Positions 10,735-21,195 of a stretch of 64,000 bases of DNA are shown here, one piece after another. Under the pieces are notes generated by a model that did no database searches, had not been told where the DNA came from, and was given only the letters and a program-made list of their open reading frames with translations. The position numbers and the translations under genes are program-made. Positions within the stretch are counted from its first letter, which is position 1, and the number at the start of each line of letters is the position of its first letter. This stretch comes from Enchytraeus crypticus (Eukaryota; Annelida; Clitellata; Enchytraeida; Enchytraeidae): NCBI GenBank assembly GCA_905160935.1, contig CAJHZI010000207.1:1178001-1242000 (forward strand), in the 5' to 3' direction.

Positions 10735-10985
10735 ACTTTCGTAAACGGGAATACCTTCCTTGAAGGAAGCAAGCGGGTTGCCCAGGTCAAATGGCAAGAT
10801 CCCGGACGGCATAACTTTAGTGTCCTGGTGCAACGGTAAATACGCCGTATGGGACGTCACGGTCATTGACACTGTGACGAACTCTTACCTGAATACAACT
10901 TCAGTCACTGCGGCCATAGCTGCTGTACTTACCGCCTCTAAGAAAATGGATAAATAAGTTGATCTGTCCTTATGGTATAAGGACA
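10735..10985 (+). pseudogene. Retroelement C-terminal fragment 2 (PDG..WDVTV)
   Basis: The plus strand reads KIPDGITLVSWCNGKYAVW then DVTVIDT, overlapping the start of fragment 1 at the protein level (both contain VTVIDT and NSYLNTTSVTA). The PD...D spacing resembles the restriction-like endonuclease of R2-type LINEs, but this is an inference from motif only. It ends in a stop at about 10957 and is partly divergent from fragment 1, so two copies are placed head-to-tail. Confidence 0.6.
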
Positions 10986-11138
10986 TGGTATGGTATAAGC
11001 AAAGAGATTTTATATTATAATTAGTGAAAAATAACAAAACTAATAATTAGTATATACATGTATATACTGTATACCATATTCTGTATATGATACAGTATAC
11101 ACATGGTATAAATAATATATGTATAATGTATATATACA

Positions 11139-11192
<54 letters not shown>

Positions 11193-11230
11193 AGAGGGAG
11201 AGAGAGAGAGATAGAGCGAGAGAGAGTGAA
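11139..11230. repeat. (TA)n-(GA)n compound microsatellite
   Basis: Alternating TA followed by GAGAGA-type sequence. Confidence 0.95.
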
Positions 11231-11694
11231 AACACGTGAAAAAAGATGTTATAGGCCTACCACTTTTTAGCGAAACTAGTCTGAATACACAAAAATTCTC
11301 AAATACCTGTTCTCAAAACTTTTTTTAGCCACAGCAAATCAGAATACCAAGCCCCAAAACCCAAAACCTGACATTTTTAAAAGAGATCAATTTTGCGCCA
11401 CTCAATATACATGTATTGTGTTAGATTAAAAAAATTATATTATTTATAAACTTTAATAACACTATTATTGCTGCAGGTACAATGTTATAAGCACTGAAGA
11501 ATTGCTACGATTCTACGAAGAGCTTAATATTCATGTACATGGTTTATAAGTCCATATCCGAAATATTTCACCATTTTCCGTTGACTTTGTATTAGACTGC
11601 CTTTCTTAAATTCTCTTAATAATATAATCAGCTATGAATTTACTCAAATAAATTAATTACTATAGCTTATATGAAGCTAAAGAGAAGCATAAAG

Positions 11695-11815
11695 CCGTTT
11701 TAAGGTCAGTTTCCTGCTCGATAGCTTGTCGATAACGAGGAGAGCAATGGAATTGAACCCTGCTCTTATTGATCAACTGTTGAACAACTTGCCAACAAGC
11801 CACCGGCTCAGCCCA
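11695..11815 (-). mobile_element. SINE-1-related fragment
   Basis: Contains GTCAGTTTCCTGCTCGATAG, ATTGAACCCTGC (a degenerate B-box in reverse) and CAACAAGCCACCGGCTCA. Most similar to the copy at 32835. tRNA-derived origin inferred from the B-box-like block. Confidence 0.5.
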
Positions 11816-11929
11816 ACTAATTTAATAAATGCCCAATTCTTCTTATCGTGTCCTCATTCAGCATTAATCTAGCGTCTGGCACAATCTTTCGGTCGATCAA
11901 TAATGCCAAACAGCAATAATTAACAAAAA

Positions 11930-11965
11930 TTTGAGTGCTACTGTCGTCCATGAAAACATCGAGCA
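11930..11965 (-). mobile_element. LINE-H 3' stem-loop copy
   Basis: On the minus strand: GTGCTCGATGTTTTCATGG then ACGACAGTAGCAC, the same hairpin as at 9598 and 14920, in a short fragment. Confidence 0.65.
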
Positions 11966-12860
11966 CAATAATAATAACTAGCTAAAATAAATAAGCCAAT
12001 AATAATGACCCAAGTTTACTTACTCCTAAATTTATGAATAAATAATTCTTAAGAATAATTATTCACAAAGGCTATAACCTTTAATCAACTACTACAATAA
12101 ATACAAGTTAACATCCGTCTTAGTCAAACTTTCAGTGAAATTACGGCCTGGTTTTCTTGCAGGCTAAAATCGGTAATTAACTTTACTGACAAACCTAAAT
12201 GTCGTAAATAAAGGCTGGACAGATAATTATTGTTTTAGCAATAATAGGCTAAAAGTCATGTCAATCATCCAAGAAATGGGCGTGGCTAGCTGTAGGCCAC
12301 ATCTCTAATTATGCTGATATCGCTAATTGGTCTAATTTGCAAAAGGCTATAAAATCAATCACCCATTAAGTAATGCTCCAGAATATAAATCATCACTTCA
12401 AATGTCAAAGTTGAAAGTTCATTTCTGCTTAAATACTATCTCTGTTATTTAAAGGCCTACATTTGTTCCGTGCGTCCCAAGAAATACATAAGGATAGCGG
12501 TCGCTGAAAAGCAGCTTATAGATTAGAGTTATCAAGAAGGCGGATTAATAAATATTGACAGAAAGCTAATCAATAAATAATGACAGCTACATGGATCTAT
12601 TGTCTTCAATTGAAAATATAAATAGAGGTCCGACTTTAAAATATTTTACAAAACATTTAACAAATTTTTATTTAACTAAACAGGTACAGAAACTCAACTA
12701 CCACAAAGAAATCAACTCAATAAGTTAATAGTCATACATGTAATTAAAACAATATATTTAAAGTACCATTTTATCATTTTTGTGGTTAAATTTTCATCTA
12801 AAAAGGCACGTAATGAAACAAGTTCAGATTTACATTTCGTTTAGAAATTCCTAGATATCT
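11966..12860. other. Non-coding, nothing recognised
   Basis: AT-rich, with no open frame of note and no clear repeat family. Confidence 0.5.
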
Positions 12861-12867
12861 AAGAATC

Positions 12868-12915
12868 ATAGACGTCCCTGACATCATCCCTGGATGAGGA
12901 AACGGACGTTAAACC

Positions 12916-12946
<31 letters not shown>
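12868..12946 (+). mobile_element. Retroelement 3' tail, (ATT)n-terminated
   Basis: GACGTCCCTGACATCATCC, GATGAGGAAACGGACGTTAA, then ACCTTT(ATT)n. The block GAGGAAACGGACGTTAAA followed by a triplet tail has the form of a LINE/SINE 3' end. Related blocks in the other orientation are at 32118, 54720 and 54985. Confidence 0.55.
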
Positions 12947-12947
<1 letters not shown>

Positions 12948-13157
12948 CTCTGTCGATAGTCAGTTTTTAATAATAAATAAGTGCTAACTGCCTGTCCTCT
13001 ACATTACGTAACGTAACCTCAACTGTCTCTAATCGTTCACTGTCATCCCTCATCCAATGCTAAATGCCTCTCACGGGTCAACGCGGTCAATTAGTTCAAC
13101 CGAACGATAATATTTACTAAGAAGTTGAGAGTTGAGAGCATTAATCAATCCCTCCCG

Positions 13158-13290
13158 TGGGTTCAATACCTACATAGGCTAATCATTCCATCTCTCGTAG
13201 GTTCAATACCTACATAGGCTAAATCATTCCCTTGCCTGGTTCAATACCTACATAGGCTAATCATTCCATCTCGTGGGTTCAATACCTAGA
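13158..13290. repeat. Minisatellite, about 40 bp x 4
   Basis: GTTCAATACCTACATAGGCT recurs at about 13161, 13201, 13239 and 13277, with the spacer AATCATTCCATCTCGTGG. Confidence 0.9.
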
Positions 13291-13399
13291 ATTACCTAAA
13301 TAATAGGATTGGTGAAATTGGTGGGTCGGCTGACTCTCATAACCGCTTGAAAAGTACAGAAAATATATAGAGATTTAATTCAGAGACGTTTAATAGCAA

Positions 13400-13560
13400 C
13401 AATAATAGCAATAATTAGAGTGCTGCTATAGTCCGTGATGGCCTTGAGGATCACTGAGAAAACTTCTAGCCGCGGTGTTCAAAAACAAGGTCCAAAACGG
13501 TGCAAATTTCAAAATTCAGAAAACTAGTCCAAAAATACTACTAACTACTTTACAGCGTGA
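13400..13560 (-). mobile_element. Degenerate LINE-H 3' end
   Basis: On the minus strand it carries the GGACTAGTTTTCTGAATTTT and CGTTTTGGACC blocks that precede the LINE-H hairpin elsewhere, then a diverged hairpin (GTGATCC...AGCAGCAC). Confidence 0.5.
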
Positions 13561-13689
13561 CATTGCGCATTATAAATTCATATTAAATGAATTATCTGAT
13601 GAAGTCCAAGCAACAAAGTTAAATGTGCGAGACATCTGAGGTTCGGAATATTTACAGATTACAGAATATTCTGTAAATTTTGGACGTTG

Positions 13690-13965
13690 TATTCGGGAAC
13701 GTAAGAGTAAGCTAACGGGCAAATGCCGCAAGAGGCGACTAATCAAGAATTGAAGATGCCAAAGGAAGCCACTTAAGAAGACATACTTTTTAAACCTATA
13801 GGCTACACAATGTATCTACAAGTCATGGCCTTTTGTGAAGGGTTAACTTGTTGATCTATGGAGTGCTCTTTATGAAGTGTGAAAGCAGATTCCGAGTATG
13901 AATAAGTAAGTACCTTGGATCCGGCACTTGGCCGAACAATAAAGAATGAGAAAGAGAAATGGATC
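13690..13965 (+). mobile_element. Degenerate SINE-4-like copy
   Basis: Contains CGCAAGAGGCGACTAA, an AAGGCCACTT-like block, GTGAAGGGTTAACTTGTTGA, GGAGTGCTCTTTATG, GAAAGCAGATTCCGAGTATG and a final CACTTGGCCGAACAATAAAG. The order matches the copy at 50967. Confidence 0.6.
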
Positions 13966-14229
13966 GAGAGACTGTTACTCTTAATGTTAACTTTGTCGAT
14001 AGTTTAAATACTGCGCCTCCATTGACGATTGATTTATTTGAGGGGGTAAAAATAAATAGCTGAACGGAGTTAGAACAATATTAAATACTAAGAGATAGAG
14101 AAATAGTATTTTTCAATTGCTCAATTAACTGATTGATCGACTTATCGATTGATTGATAGAATGAACGACTCAATCAGATGCAACCAACATGAAAGAAACT
14201 AAAAGACGTTAAATATGCGATGAACCCGG

Positions 14230-14505
14230 CCACAAAGGAAGGAATTGCAAAAGAGAAAGAGAGACAGATAGACAGACTGAAAGACAGACAGACAAATAGA
14301 CAGACAAACAAACAGACAGACAGACAGATCGAGGGACAGACTGACAGACAGACTGATAGACAGACAGATCGACAAACGGAGAGACAGGTAGACTGAAAGA
14401 CAGTCCGAAAGACAGACCGAAAGACAGACAGAGAGAAAGAGAGACAGACAAATCGATAGACAGACACACAGACAGATCGACAGACAGATCGACAGACAGA
14501 TTTAC
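14230..14505. repeat. (GACA)n-rich purine tract
   Basis: Degenerate GACAGACA array interspersed with GAAAGA. The Ser/Leu/Val/Cys-rich reverse-strand frames are simple-repeat artefacts. Confidence 0.9.
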
Positions 14506-14904
14506 TCAGATGGAATAGGATTTGGGGATGTGAGCGAGTAACAAAGTAGAGAGTTGTTTGCAGAACAATTGAACGAGGAGAAGCTTCAGACGAGCGACAC
14601 GACAGACAAATGATGTCATCGTCACAAGACCGTTGTTGTTGCTGTTGCTGTGGGTATACCTTCTGCGATGCTGACAGTTTTCATCTGCTGTCCCTGACTT
14701 TCATTAGATTTCATTAGTAAAATCCAATGCAGATCCAATCCTGAATTTAACATGATTGTTTTTTTAATTTTAATGCACAAATTAAAAACGTCATTGCAGT
14801 CTCAATCAAAATTCAACAATAATTTCAAAACGTTGGTTTATTTAGTTTTGAAAAAATTACGATACTATCAAATCTTTGAACTCTCTTCTCTTTGAACACC
14901 GACT

Positions 14905-14985
14905 TCGGTTTGGCACAATAGTGCTCGATGTTGTCATGAAAGACAACAGCACTCTAATTCAGAATAATTAATTGTTGTTATGTCA
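14905..14985 (+). mobile_element. LINE-H 3' end with perfect hairpin
   Basis: AGTGCT / CGAT / GTTGTC / ATGAAA / GACAAC / AGCACT: both stem segments pair perfectly. It is followed by TAATTGTTGTTAT, as in other LINE-H ends. Confidence 0.75.
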
Positions 14986-14989
14986 TTAC

Positions 14990-15834
14990 GATTGTCCCTG
15001 TAATGTATTATTCTGATATGAACAGTACAATTACAATGCAATGCAATTGCCAAAAGCTTAGATCCATCCGAAGTCTAAATTGACCAAGAGTCAAATGGAT
15101 GCAATGAAGTAGCCTGAATTGTTTGATTCAAGATTCAGTATAAGAGAGAGAAGTATGTTTAATTTCAAATTTCAAATCATCAGCAACAGAAATGCAATCA
15201 GCTACAAGTAAATACAAAATGAATATGACCATTGTAAATAAATCATTCAAATAGGTGCGCAAAATTGAAACAAACATAATGGATGATGCAATTAATTAAA
15301 GCAAGCCCAGTACTATTCAATCGGTCCCTTGTGAGAACATTGCTCTATCTAGCTAGTCGTCGAGATGGTATAAGGGATTGAAACGGCTGTTGGACCTCTC
15401 ATCGGCATGATAAGTGCAAGAACCTAATGTGTGACGTGTCTCTCCAAAGGTTGTTCAATAAATTATGACGTTGCATAACGAGCTATAAATCTAAAAAGGC
15501 CAAATGTTTTGATAACATTACTATTCTAACACTTAATATTTAGACAAAATGCAAAGCTCAAAAGGGAGTAAATGATATATGAAATTAATTTTGTTTAAAA
15601 AATTGGTCTTTGGGCCTGCTGCTCGACAGAAAAATGAGCTAGAGCCATAAGCCAAAGCAATCTATCAGCGGATCAGCCGATCAAAACGAAAACACCGAGA
15701 TGTACTATAGGGAGGGGTAGAGACCAGACAGGAGGGGGATTGTCGCAATTGCTTTACTGCATCGTCAACAGGTGGCTCTTGTTTGATCATACGGGCTGCA
15801 TAGAGTTGTAAATGTTGCACTTAAATATCAAACC
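14990..15834. other. Non-coding, nothing recognised
   Basis: No coding or repeat family seen. A short purine-rich patch (GGGAGGGGTAGAGACC) lies near 15710. Confidence 0.5.
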
Positions 15835-15922
15835 TCTTCTCTCTCTCTCTCTCTCTCTATCTTCTTTCCTATCTTCTATCTCCTCTCTCGCTCTCCCTCT
15901 CTCTCTCCCGACTATCTCTCGC

Positions 15923-15954
<32 letters not shown>

Positions 15955-15963
15955 ATACACTAT

Positions 15964-16048
<85 letters not shown>
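15835..16048. repeat. (CT)n-(TA)n compound microsatellite
   Basis: A pyrimidine-rich CTCTCT tract to 15955, then about 80 bp of TA. Overlapping open frames are low complexity only. Confidence 0.95.
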
Positions 16049-16053
<5 letters not shown>

Positions 16054-16189
16054 ATAGTATATAGCCTATAATCCTAAACTTTTGTTAAAAGCAATAAAAG
16101 ATAGTTTCAGTATAAGGTCAATTCTAAAAACTAATTTAGATTCCTTAAATGCCTCCATTCAAAGCAAGTCTTAAAAACGTCAATAGATT

Positions 16190-16335
16190 TAGCAACAACA
16201 ACAGAATTAGAGTACTACTGTCGTCAATGACAACATTGAGCACTGTGGTATCAAATCAAATCCAATGAGCAGAGTGTGGGGTCCAAAAACGGTGCGATCC
16301 AAAATCCAGGAGTTTGGTCCGAGGAAGGGTAGGCC
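16190..16335 (-). mobile_element. LINE-H 3' end
   Basis: On the minus strand: CTCCTGGATTTTGGATCGCA, CCGTTTTTGGACCCC, then the hairpin AGTGCTCAATGTTGTCATT with GACGACAGTAGTACT, and a TTGTTGTTGC end. Stem pairing is kept through G-U. Confidence 0.7.
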
Positions 16336-16931
16336 TACTAGTGGAATGGAAGCAAAGATATAGAATTATAATTCTTTATTCTATGAATGGAAGTTTACGT
16401 GTTGGTCTCAGTTCATGTGCAAAGGTTGAATATGAGAGGTCAAAAAGAAAAACCTTCAACCGTCTATGAAACTGTTCATATGAAAGGAAAGGATGATCAG
16501 CAGAAGAGGAGGGAAAGTGAAAGGAAGAGAATTCCAGATCTGAGGAGCAGTGCGATTTAGCTTTACATTCACAGTAGGCTCCCCCATTTTAGCATGAATG
16601 CAAAGTAACTCGATCCTTATTTATACCTTTCTAATACTATTCTAATTATTTGTGGTTTAGTTAATTAAATATACCATTTAATTGCAGTTGTCTTGTCTCA
16701 GTCTGTAGATAAATAGAAATGGCCAAATAGGTATTAGCTTTGGGGATACTGTTCCAACTTAGAGAACAATAATGAATTGGAAAGAGTGCTTTGGATAAAT
16801 CAAGTAGTGATTTTAGAGGTTATCAGTTTCAAAGCCCATTTAACAGAATGGGAACGTTACTGTAAATAGCAGCACAGAAGGTCGACTATTATGTGGTTCT
16901 AAACATGATTTAAGCTGCAACCACGCAGTGA
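16336..16931. other. 5' flank of tRNA-Val copy 1
   Basis: No coding sequence or repeat recognised. Confidence 0.5.
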
Positions 16932-17003
16932 GTTTCCGTAGTGTAGTGGTTATCACGTTCGCCTAACACGCGAAAGGTCCCCAGTTCGAGCCTGGGCGGA
17001 AAC
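16932..17003 (+). tRNA. tRNA-Val(AAC), copy 1
   Basis: 72 nt, intronless. The acceptor stem GTTTCCG pairs with CGGAAAC. The D arm is GTGTAGTGGTTATCAC (A box), the anticodon arm is TTCGC-CTAACAC-GCGAA giving anticodon AAC, the variable loop is AGGTC, and the T arm is CCCAG-TTCGAGC-CTGGG (B box). CCA is not encoded, as expected for a nuclear gene. A T7 tract at 17007-17013 is the Pol III stop. Identical to the copies at 18683 and 18887. Confidence 0.97.
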
Positions 17004-17006
17004 AAA

Positions 17007-17013
17007 TTTTTTT
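17007..17013 (+). terminator. Pol III T-tract for tRNA-Val copy 1
   Basis: Seven T residues starting 4 nt after the tRNA 3' end. Confidence 0.85.
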
Positions 17014-17199
17014 ACGCTATTCAAAAATTACATAATTTTTCTAAATAAACTAAACGTTAAAAGTGTAGATTGACTTTATTTTTTGACATGAATGGGGCTT
17101 ATCAAATCAGCCTATTGACTCCAAATCAGCCTATTGACAGTCTACTGACTCTGGGAGAACATAGATTTTCACAGAAGGGGGCATATAAATTCTTTTCGC

Positions 17200-17560
17200 A
17201 TTAGGGAGGCATAAAAATATATTTACACACGACGGTGGCTCATCAACTGGGCACCATCCACCAGAAAATGTGGAATTTGCCAGCAGGTGGGTTTGGGGGT
17301 TCAATCACCCCGTGAAACTCATTGACTCCCGCACATCTACAGGTTGGTCGACCCCCCCCCCCCGCGGGGGTAGTTATAACGCCTTTGTTTCACAGGAGCG
17401 TTGTACCCCCTGTTCAACAAAATACAGAAATTCCCTAACTGGTGCAAGTAAACAGTATACGCCAAGAGGTTCACACGGTCAAGATCAAAGATTCCGCCGC
17501 AGTTCAGTAATTATTAATTTATTTCTGGGATTTTTGAAACAATAGCGATTTAGAGAAATG
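17200..17560 (+). other. GC-richer unclassified block with poly-C
   Basis: Contains CAGCAGGTGGGTTTGGGGG, a C13 run near 17350, CGCGGGGGTAGTTATAACGC, and TTCACACGGTCAAGATC. The base composition differs from its neighbours. A 91-codon frame (17270-17545) spans it without family resemblance. Possibly a transposon remnant like the poly-C hAT elements; unproven. Confidence 0.3.
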
Positions 17561-17934
17561 GATCACTGGCAGCACCGTCATTCGTTGATTATGAGTTACA
17601 GGATGTTGCTACATTGCTTTGCAATAGGTACAATAAAGTTGAACCACTTCATTGTTATGTTCATCGGCTACAACTTGCAGTCGAAGACGCTGTTAACTGC
17701 AACAACATTGTTTCACATTTTCGTATCTATTTGCTCTCGTTTACAAAATTTATATCTCAAACAATCTCACAGATAAAACAATAGCAGATCAGCTAGATAT
17801 CCATTGAGCTGCACTTTAGAAGTTCAGAACTTGTTTCAATCAATGAAAGAAAAAATGGATCGACAATCTGTGATGAACGGCTGACAGTATACTTATGTTG
17901 CTGCCACTTCCATTTATACGCTGCACTTCAAATG

Positions 17935-18450
17935 ATCGTTGATGAATTTTTAAAAGAAAAGCGAAACAAGTGATGAAAAATCCTCGCTTTTCTTTTACAA
18001 ATTCATTAACGATAATAATATATTCGTTTATTTTTGTTCAATCTGACAACCGCAGAAAGTTACAGCACATAAATTCCAACAGACACAGCATAACAAATTA
18101 CAGATATAGCATAAACAGTTAATAGGCTAATAGAAGGGAGATGAATTAAAAATTGTTTTCGATAACATTTACCACATGAATATGACAACATTACATAAAT
18201 CAATGGCTTATACTATTCATAATTACCATGCAGGGTGTACTGTGCTATGAGTAAAGAAGAATCTTTTAGTATTCATTAAATTAACTAGCATCATCTAGAA
18301 TCATACGAATAATACGATCTTTTGAAGTGCAGTGGATAAATATCTGGGAATTCATCAACGATTATTGATGAATTTTTAAAAGAAAAGCGAAGATTTTTCA
18401 TCACTAACAACTTCGCTTTTCTTTTAAAAATTAATTAATTAGTCAACGAT
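17935..18450. repeat. Two related hairpins, possible MITE
   Basis: GATGAATTTTTAAAAGAAAA plus GCGA and its near reverse complement (TCGCTTTTCTTTTA...) form one hairpin at 17938-18008 and a second at 18360-18436. Outside them, CTGCACTTCAAATGATCG (17922) and CGATCTTTTGAAGTGCAG (18316) are inverted with respect to each other. The segment could therefore be one element with subterminal hairpins. TSD not resolved. Confidence 0.55.
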
Positions 18451-18665
18451 CATTCAAATTCATCACGAAACTCTAATTTACAATAGCATAAGCATACATC
18501 TCCTCGGAAAACGTACTATTGTGTTAGACAGACAGTCACTGTAGTCTGATGCCCTCTTGACCTGTTATAACACTTTTTCCTTTATATTTTAATTAAATTG
18601 AAAATAGTATTTGGCCTTCTTATATCTGTAAGCAGTTAAACTATTCATTCAAATTGAAAAGCAGG

Positions 18666-18670
18666 AAAAA
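18666..18670 (-). terminator. Pol III T-tract for tRNA-Val copy 2
   Basis: Five A on the plus strand, reading TTTTT downstream of the minus-strand tRNA. Confidence 0.65.
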
Positions 18671-18682
18671 GCGTTGTACTTT

Positions 18683-18754
18683 GTTTCCGCCCAGGCTCGA
18701 ACTGGGGACCTTTCGCGTGTTAGGCGAACGTGATAACCACTACACTACGGAAAC
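18683..18754 (-). tRNA. tRNA-Val(AAC), copy 2
   Basis: Same 72-nt sequence as copy 1 on the opposite strand, with anticodon AAC. It is transcribed away from copy 3, whose 5' end is only 132 bp away. A TTTTT tract lies at 18666-18670 (read on the minus strand), 12 nt beyond the 3' end. Confidence 0.97.
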
Positions 18755-18886
18755 TCACTGAAAGCAGATTGCAGTCGTAACAGATGCTTCAAATCCTCAG
18801 ACACTGAGTGTAAACTTATTTTGAAGCCTCGCTTAGTGCTTACTTAAAATAAATTGTAATAAATCAAATTAAGCCATCGTCGTTAA

Positions 18887-18958
18887 GTTTCCGTAGTGTA
18901 GTGGTTATCACGTTCGCCTAACACGCGAAAGGTCCCCAGTTCGAGCCTGGGCGGAAAC
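18887..18958 (+). tRNA. tRNA-Val(AAC), copy 3
   Basis: Identical 72-nt gene. Flanking sequence differs from copy 1 beyond a few bases, so the copies are old or gene conversion is restricted to the gene body. The first clear T run is TTTT at 18974-18977. Confidence 0.97.
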
Positions 18959-18973
18959 AAATTGTGTTAATAG

Positions 18974-18977
18974 TTTT
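18974..18977 (+). terminator. Weak Pol III T-tract for tRNA-Val copy 3
   Basis: Four T residues, 15 nt after the tRNA end. A minimal terminator. Confidence 0.5.
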
Positions 18978-18979
18978 AC

Positions 18980-19588
18980 AATTCTTAATGATATGCTACA
19001 AGGTACTGAAGTTGATAAAAATAACTTTTTGCAAATATAAGTAATACCATTTTCACTTTGATTGAAATAACGAGTGCCAATGAAAGTGTACAATGAGTGC
19101 CTATGACTAATGATTTTATATCTCGTCGTGATTGAAAGGTACCGTAAATATAACTTTAACATCTATTTTATTTTTATATTGTCTGAATATTTTGTATAAA
19201 TTTTGATTTTATTTTTACACTGTTCCTTGCTGTTATAATTAGTTACCCGAATTAATGGACAATAAGAAGTGCTATTAGATATTATTAATTGTAATTTTGT
19301 GCCAATTTAGTTAATTTAATTTAGTCAATTAATTTGCAAAAAAAGTAAATTAATTAATTAATTATGTTTAATTTTGTTTAGTGATTCTCACAGGATTGGA
19401 AAACTTTTCGGTGTGTCTAATAAGAAATACCCACAAATGGAATATATAAATAAATCTTATATCACAAGTCTCATAAATTTATTACTGTTACGCTCATACA
19501 GGAACACTGGTTCTCTACCGCAGTATGCTAAACGCAACATCAGTAGGCCTATAGTTGTCGCTATTAGTGTAGAACTCACGACGTCACG
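18980..19588. other. Non-coding, nothing recognised
   Basis: AT-rich with TTAATTAATTAA stretches near 19310-19360. No exon or element identified. Confidence 0.5.
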
Positions 19589-19735
19589 TTGGTAAGGCTA
19601 AGGCTAATGTTAACGTCAGTTTCCTCACTCGAAAGCGATGTCAGAGACGGGCGAGCCCAGGATTTGAACCCCGCACATACTGATCCGCGGTCAAATATTT
19701 TACCGACATTGCCAAGCCAAGTTGGCTACAGTAAC
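19589..19735 (-). mobile_element. SINE-1 copy
   Basis: Reverse-oriented: the plus strand begins GGCTAAGGCTAATGTTAACG and includes CGAAAGCGATGTCAGAGACG and CCAGGATTTGAACCCCGC. The last reads GGGTTCAAATCCTGG on the minus strand, a Pol III B-box. The head at the right end matches GGAGCCAGTGGCGA-type starts in the copy at 36880. Confidence 0.75.
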
Positions 19736-20750
19736 TGTAGAAATCTAGGCTTACAATGTAGTAGTAGACTACAACGAAGTCTACAACTCCGGCACCATTT
19801 CATCAGTTCTTCAAGTGACTACAGTTAAAGGTTCATATTAGTTAACACTTTTACAATTTCGCTCATTAGTGAGCAAAATCAACAATAAGCTTCATCATCA
19901 CCCGACGCAGATAATATAATTTGTTATTCATTGGTTCGGTTTGACATAACATCGTTCATTACATCCAGTGAGATTTAGACCCTTCCGAGATAGAGCAGGT
20001 CATACTAAAGTTGCCTAATTGCAAAGGCTTCAATGTTTCTGACAACTTTTAAATTAAATAGACGGGACTTTCTGCATTGAAGCTAAGTTTATTTACTGAT
20101 TTGCTTCCCACCAACTCTTAAACAGAGAATAAAAATTAGACCAAGGCAAGAAACTTACAAAAGTAATATTATTTTGGGATAATTTCTTAAATATAACTAA
20201 ACACAGCGTCTATTTTATCATGACAATCAATCAATCCTGCCTCAATCATAAATAGATCAATCAATAATTTCAATAGTCAACCAATCAATCAGTCCTACCT
20301 CACTCATCAATAGAACAATCAATCAACTGTAATTAAGTAACGGATTGTTGATTACCGTGAAGCATTATTGTCTGGTATATTAACATCATGGTTAATAGTA
20401 TACATAATGCTATGAAAAAGTTGATAACTTGACATATCATCTAATGTATTACATAAAACTTACAAAACTAAATTAAATTGCAATCCTAACTCGTGAACCG
20501 TTTAGCGAAAATCGTTTCTGAGGTTCAAAATTTTCATGTTGAAAGAGAATCTCATCTACTGGCTAGAAAGTAAATACTTAAATAACACAATTGTATAATG
20601 TTGTGTGCTGTAATTAGAATAAATTTTAGTTACAATTTAAAAAATACAGGGCATAAAGTAGCAAATAATTGACTTGTTGATCTGATATATTACTACACAA
20701 CACGATACATTGCTAGCTACAAGCAGAAAAATTATAATTATCTGTCAATA
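19736..20750. other. Non-coding, CAATCAAT-rich
   Basis: Contains scattered CAATCAATCA simple sequence around 20225-20330. No exon or RNA gene seen. Confidence 0.5.
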
Positions 20751-20756
20751 ACGTAG

Positions 20757-20905
20757 ACTATAATATAAAGTACATGTACATAATTTTTAAAAAAAAGTTT
20801 CTATAGAGACTATAATATAAAGTACATGTACATAATTTTAAAAAAAAGTTTCTATAGAGACTATAATATATAGTACATGTACATAATTTTAAAAAAGAAA
20901 AGCAT
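20757..20905. repeat. Tandem repeat, about 52 bp x 3
   Basis: ACTATAATATAAAGTACATG starts at about 20757, 20809 and 20860. Each is followed by TACATAATTTT, an A run and GTTTCTATAGAG. Confidence 0.9.
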
Positions 20906-21057
20906 AGAAACTAACACAGTAACATTTCAAAGAAAGCGAATCAGCAAGCACTAGGCTATGTATCAGTCACAAAAAATCAATCAAATTACAATCAATCTGT
21001 ATTCTGCATCAAATATCTAAGTGATATGAGGCAAAAGTGATATTCATTCAAGGTAAG

Positions 21058-21195
21058 AGGAGCCAGCCAATCAAAGGTTACAAAACAAGTGTTAGGAGCC
21101 AGCCAATCAAAGGTCACAAAACAATTGTAAAGAGCCAGCCAATCAAAGGTCACAAAAAAGTCTGAGGAGTCAGCCAATCAAAGATCACAATGCAA
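21058..21195. repeat. CCAAT-bearing minisatellite, about 36 bp x 4
   Basis: AGCCAGCCAATCAAAGGTCA recurs four times with spacers ACAAAACAAGTGTTAGG and similar. Each unit holds one CCAAT pentamer. It lies about 0.85 kb downstream of the PDCD6IP stop. Confidence 0.9.
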
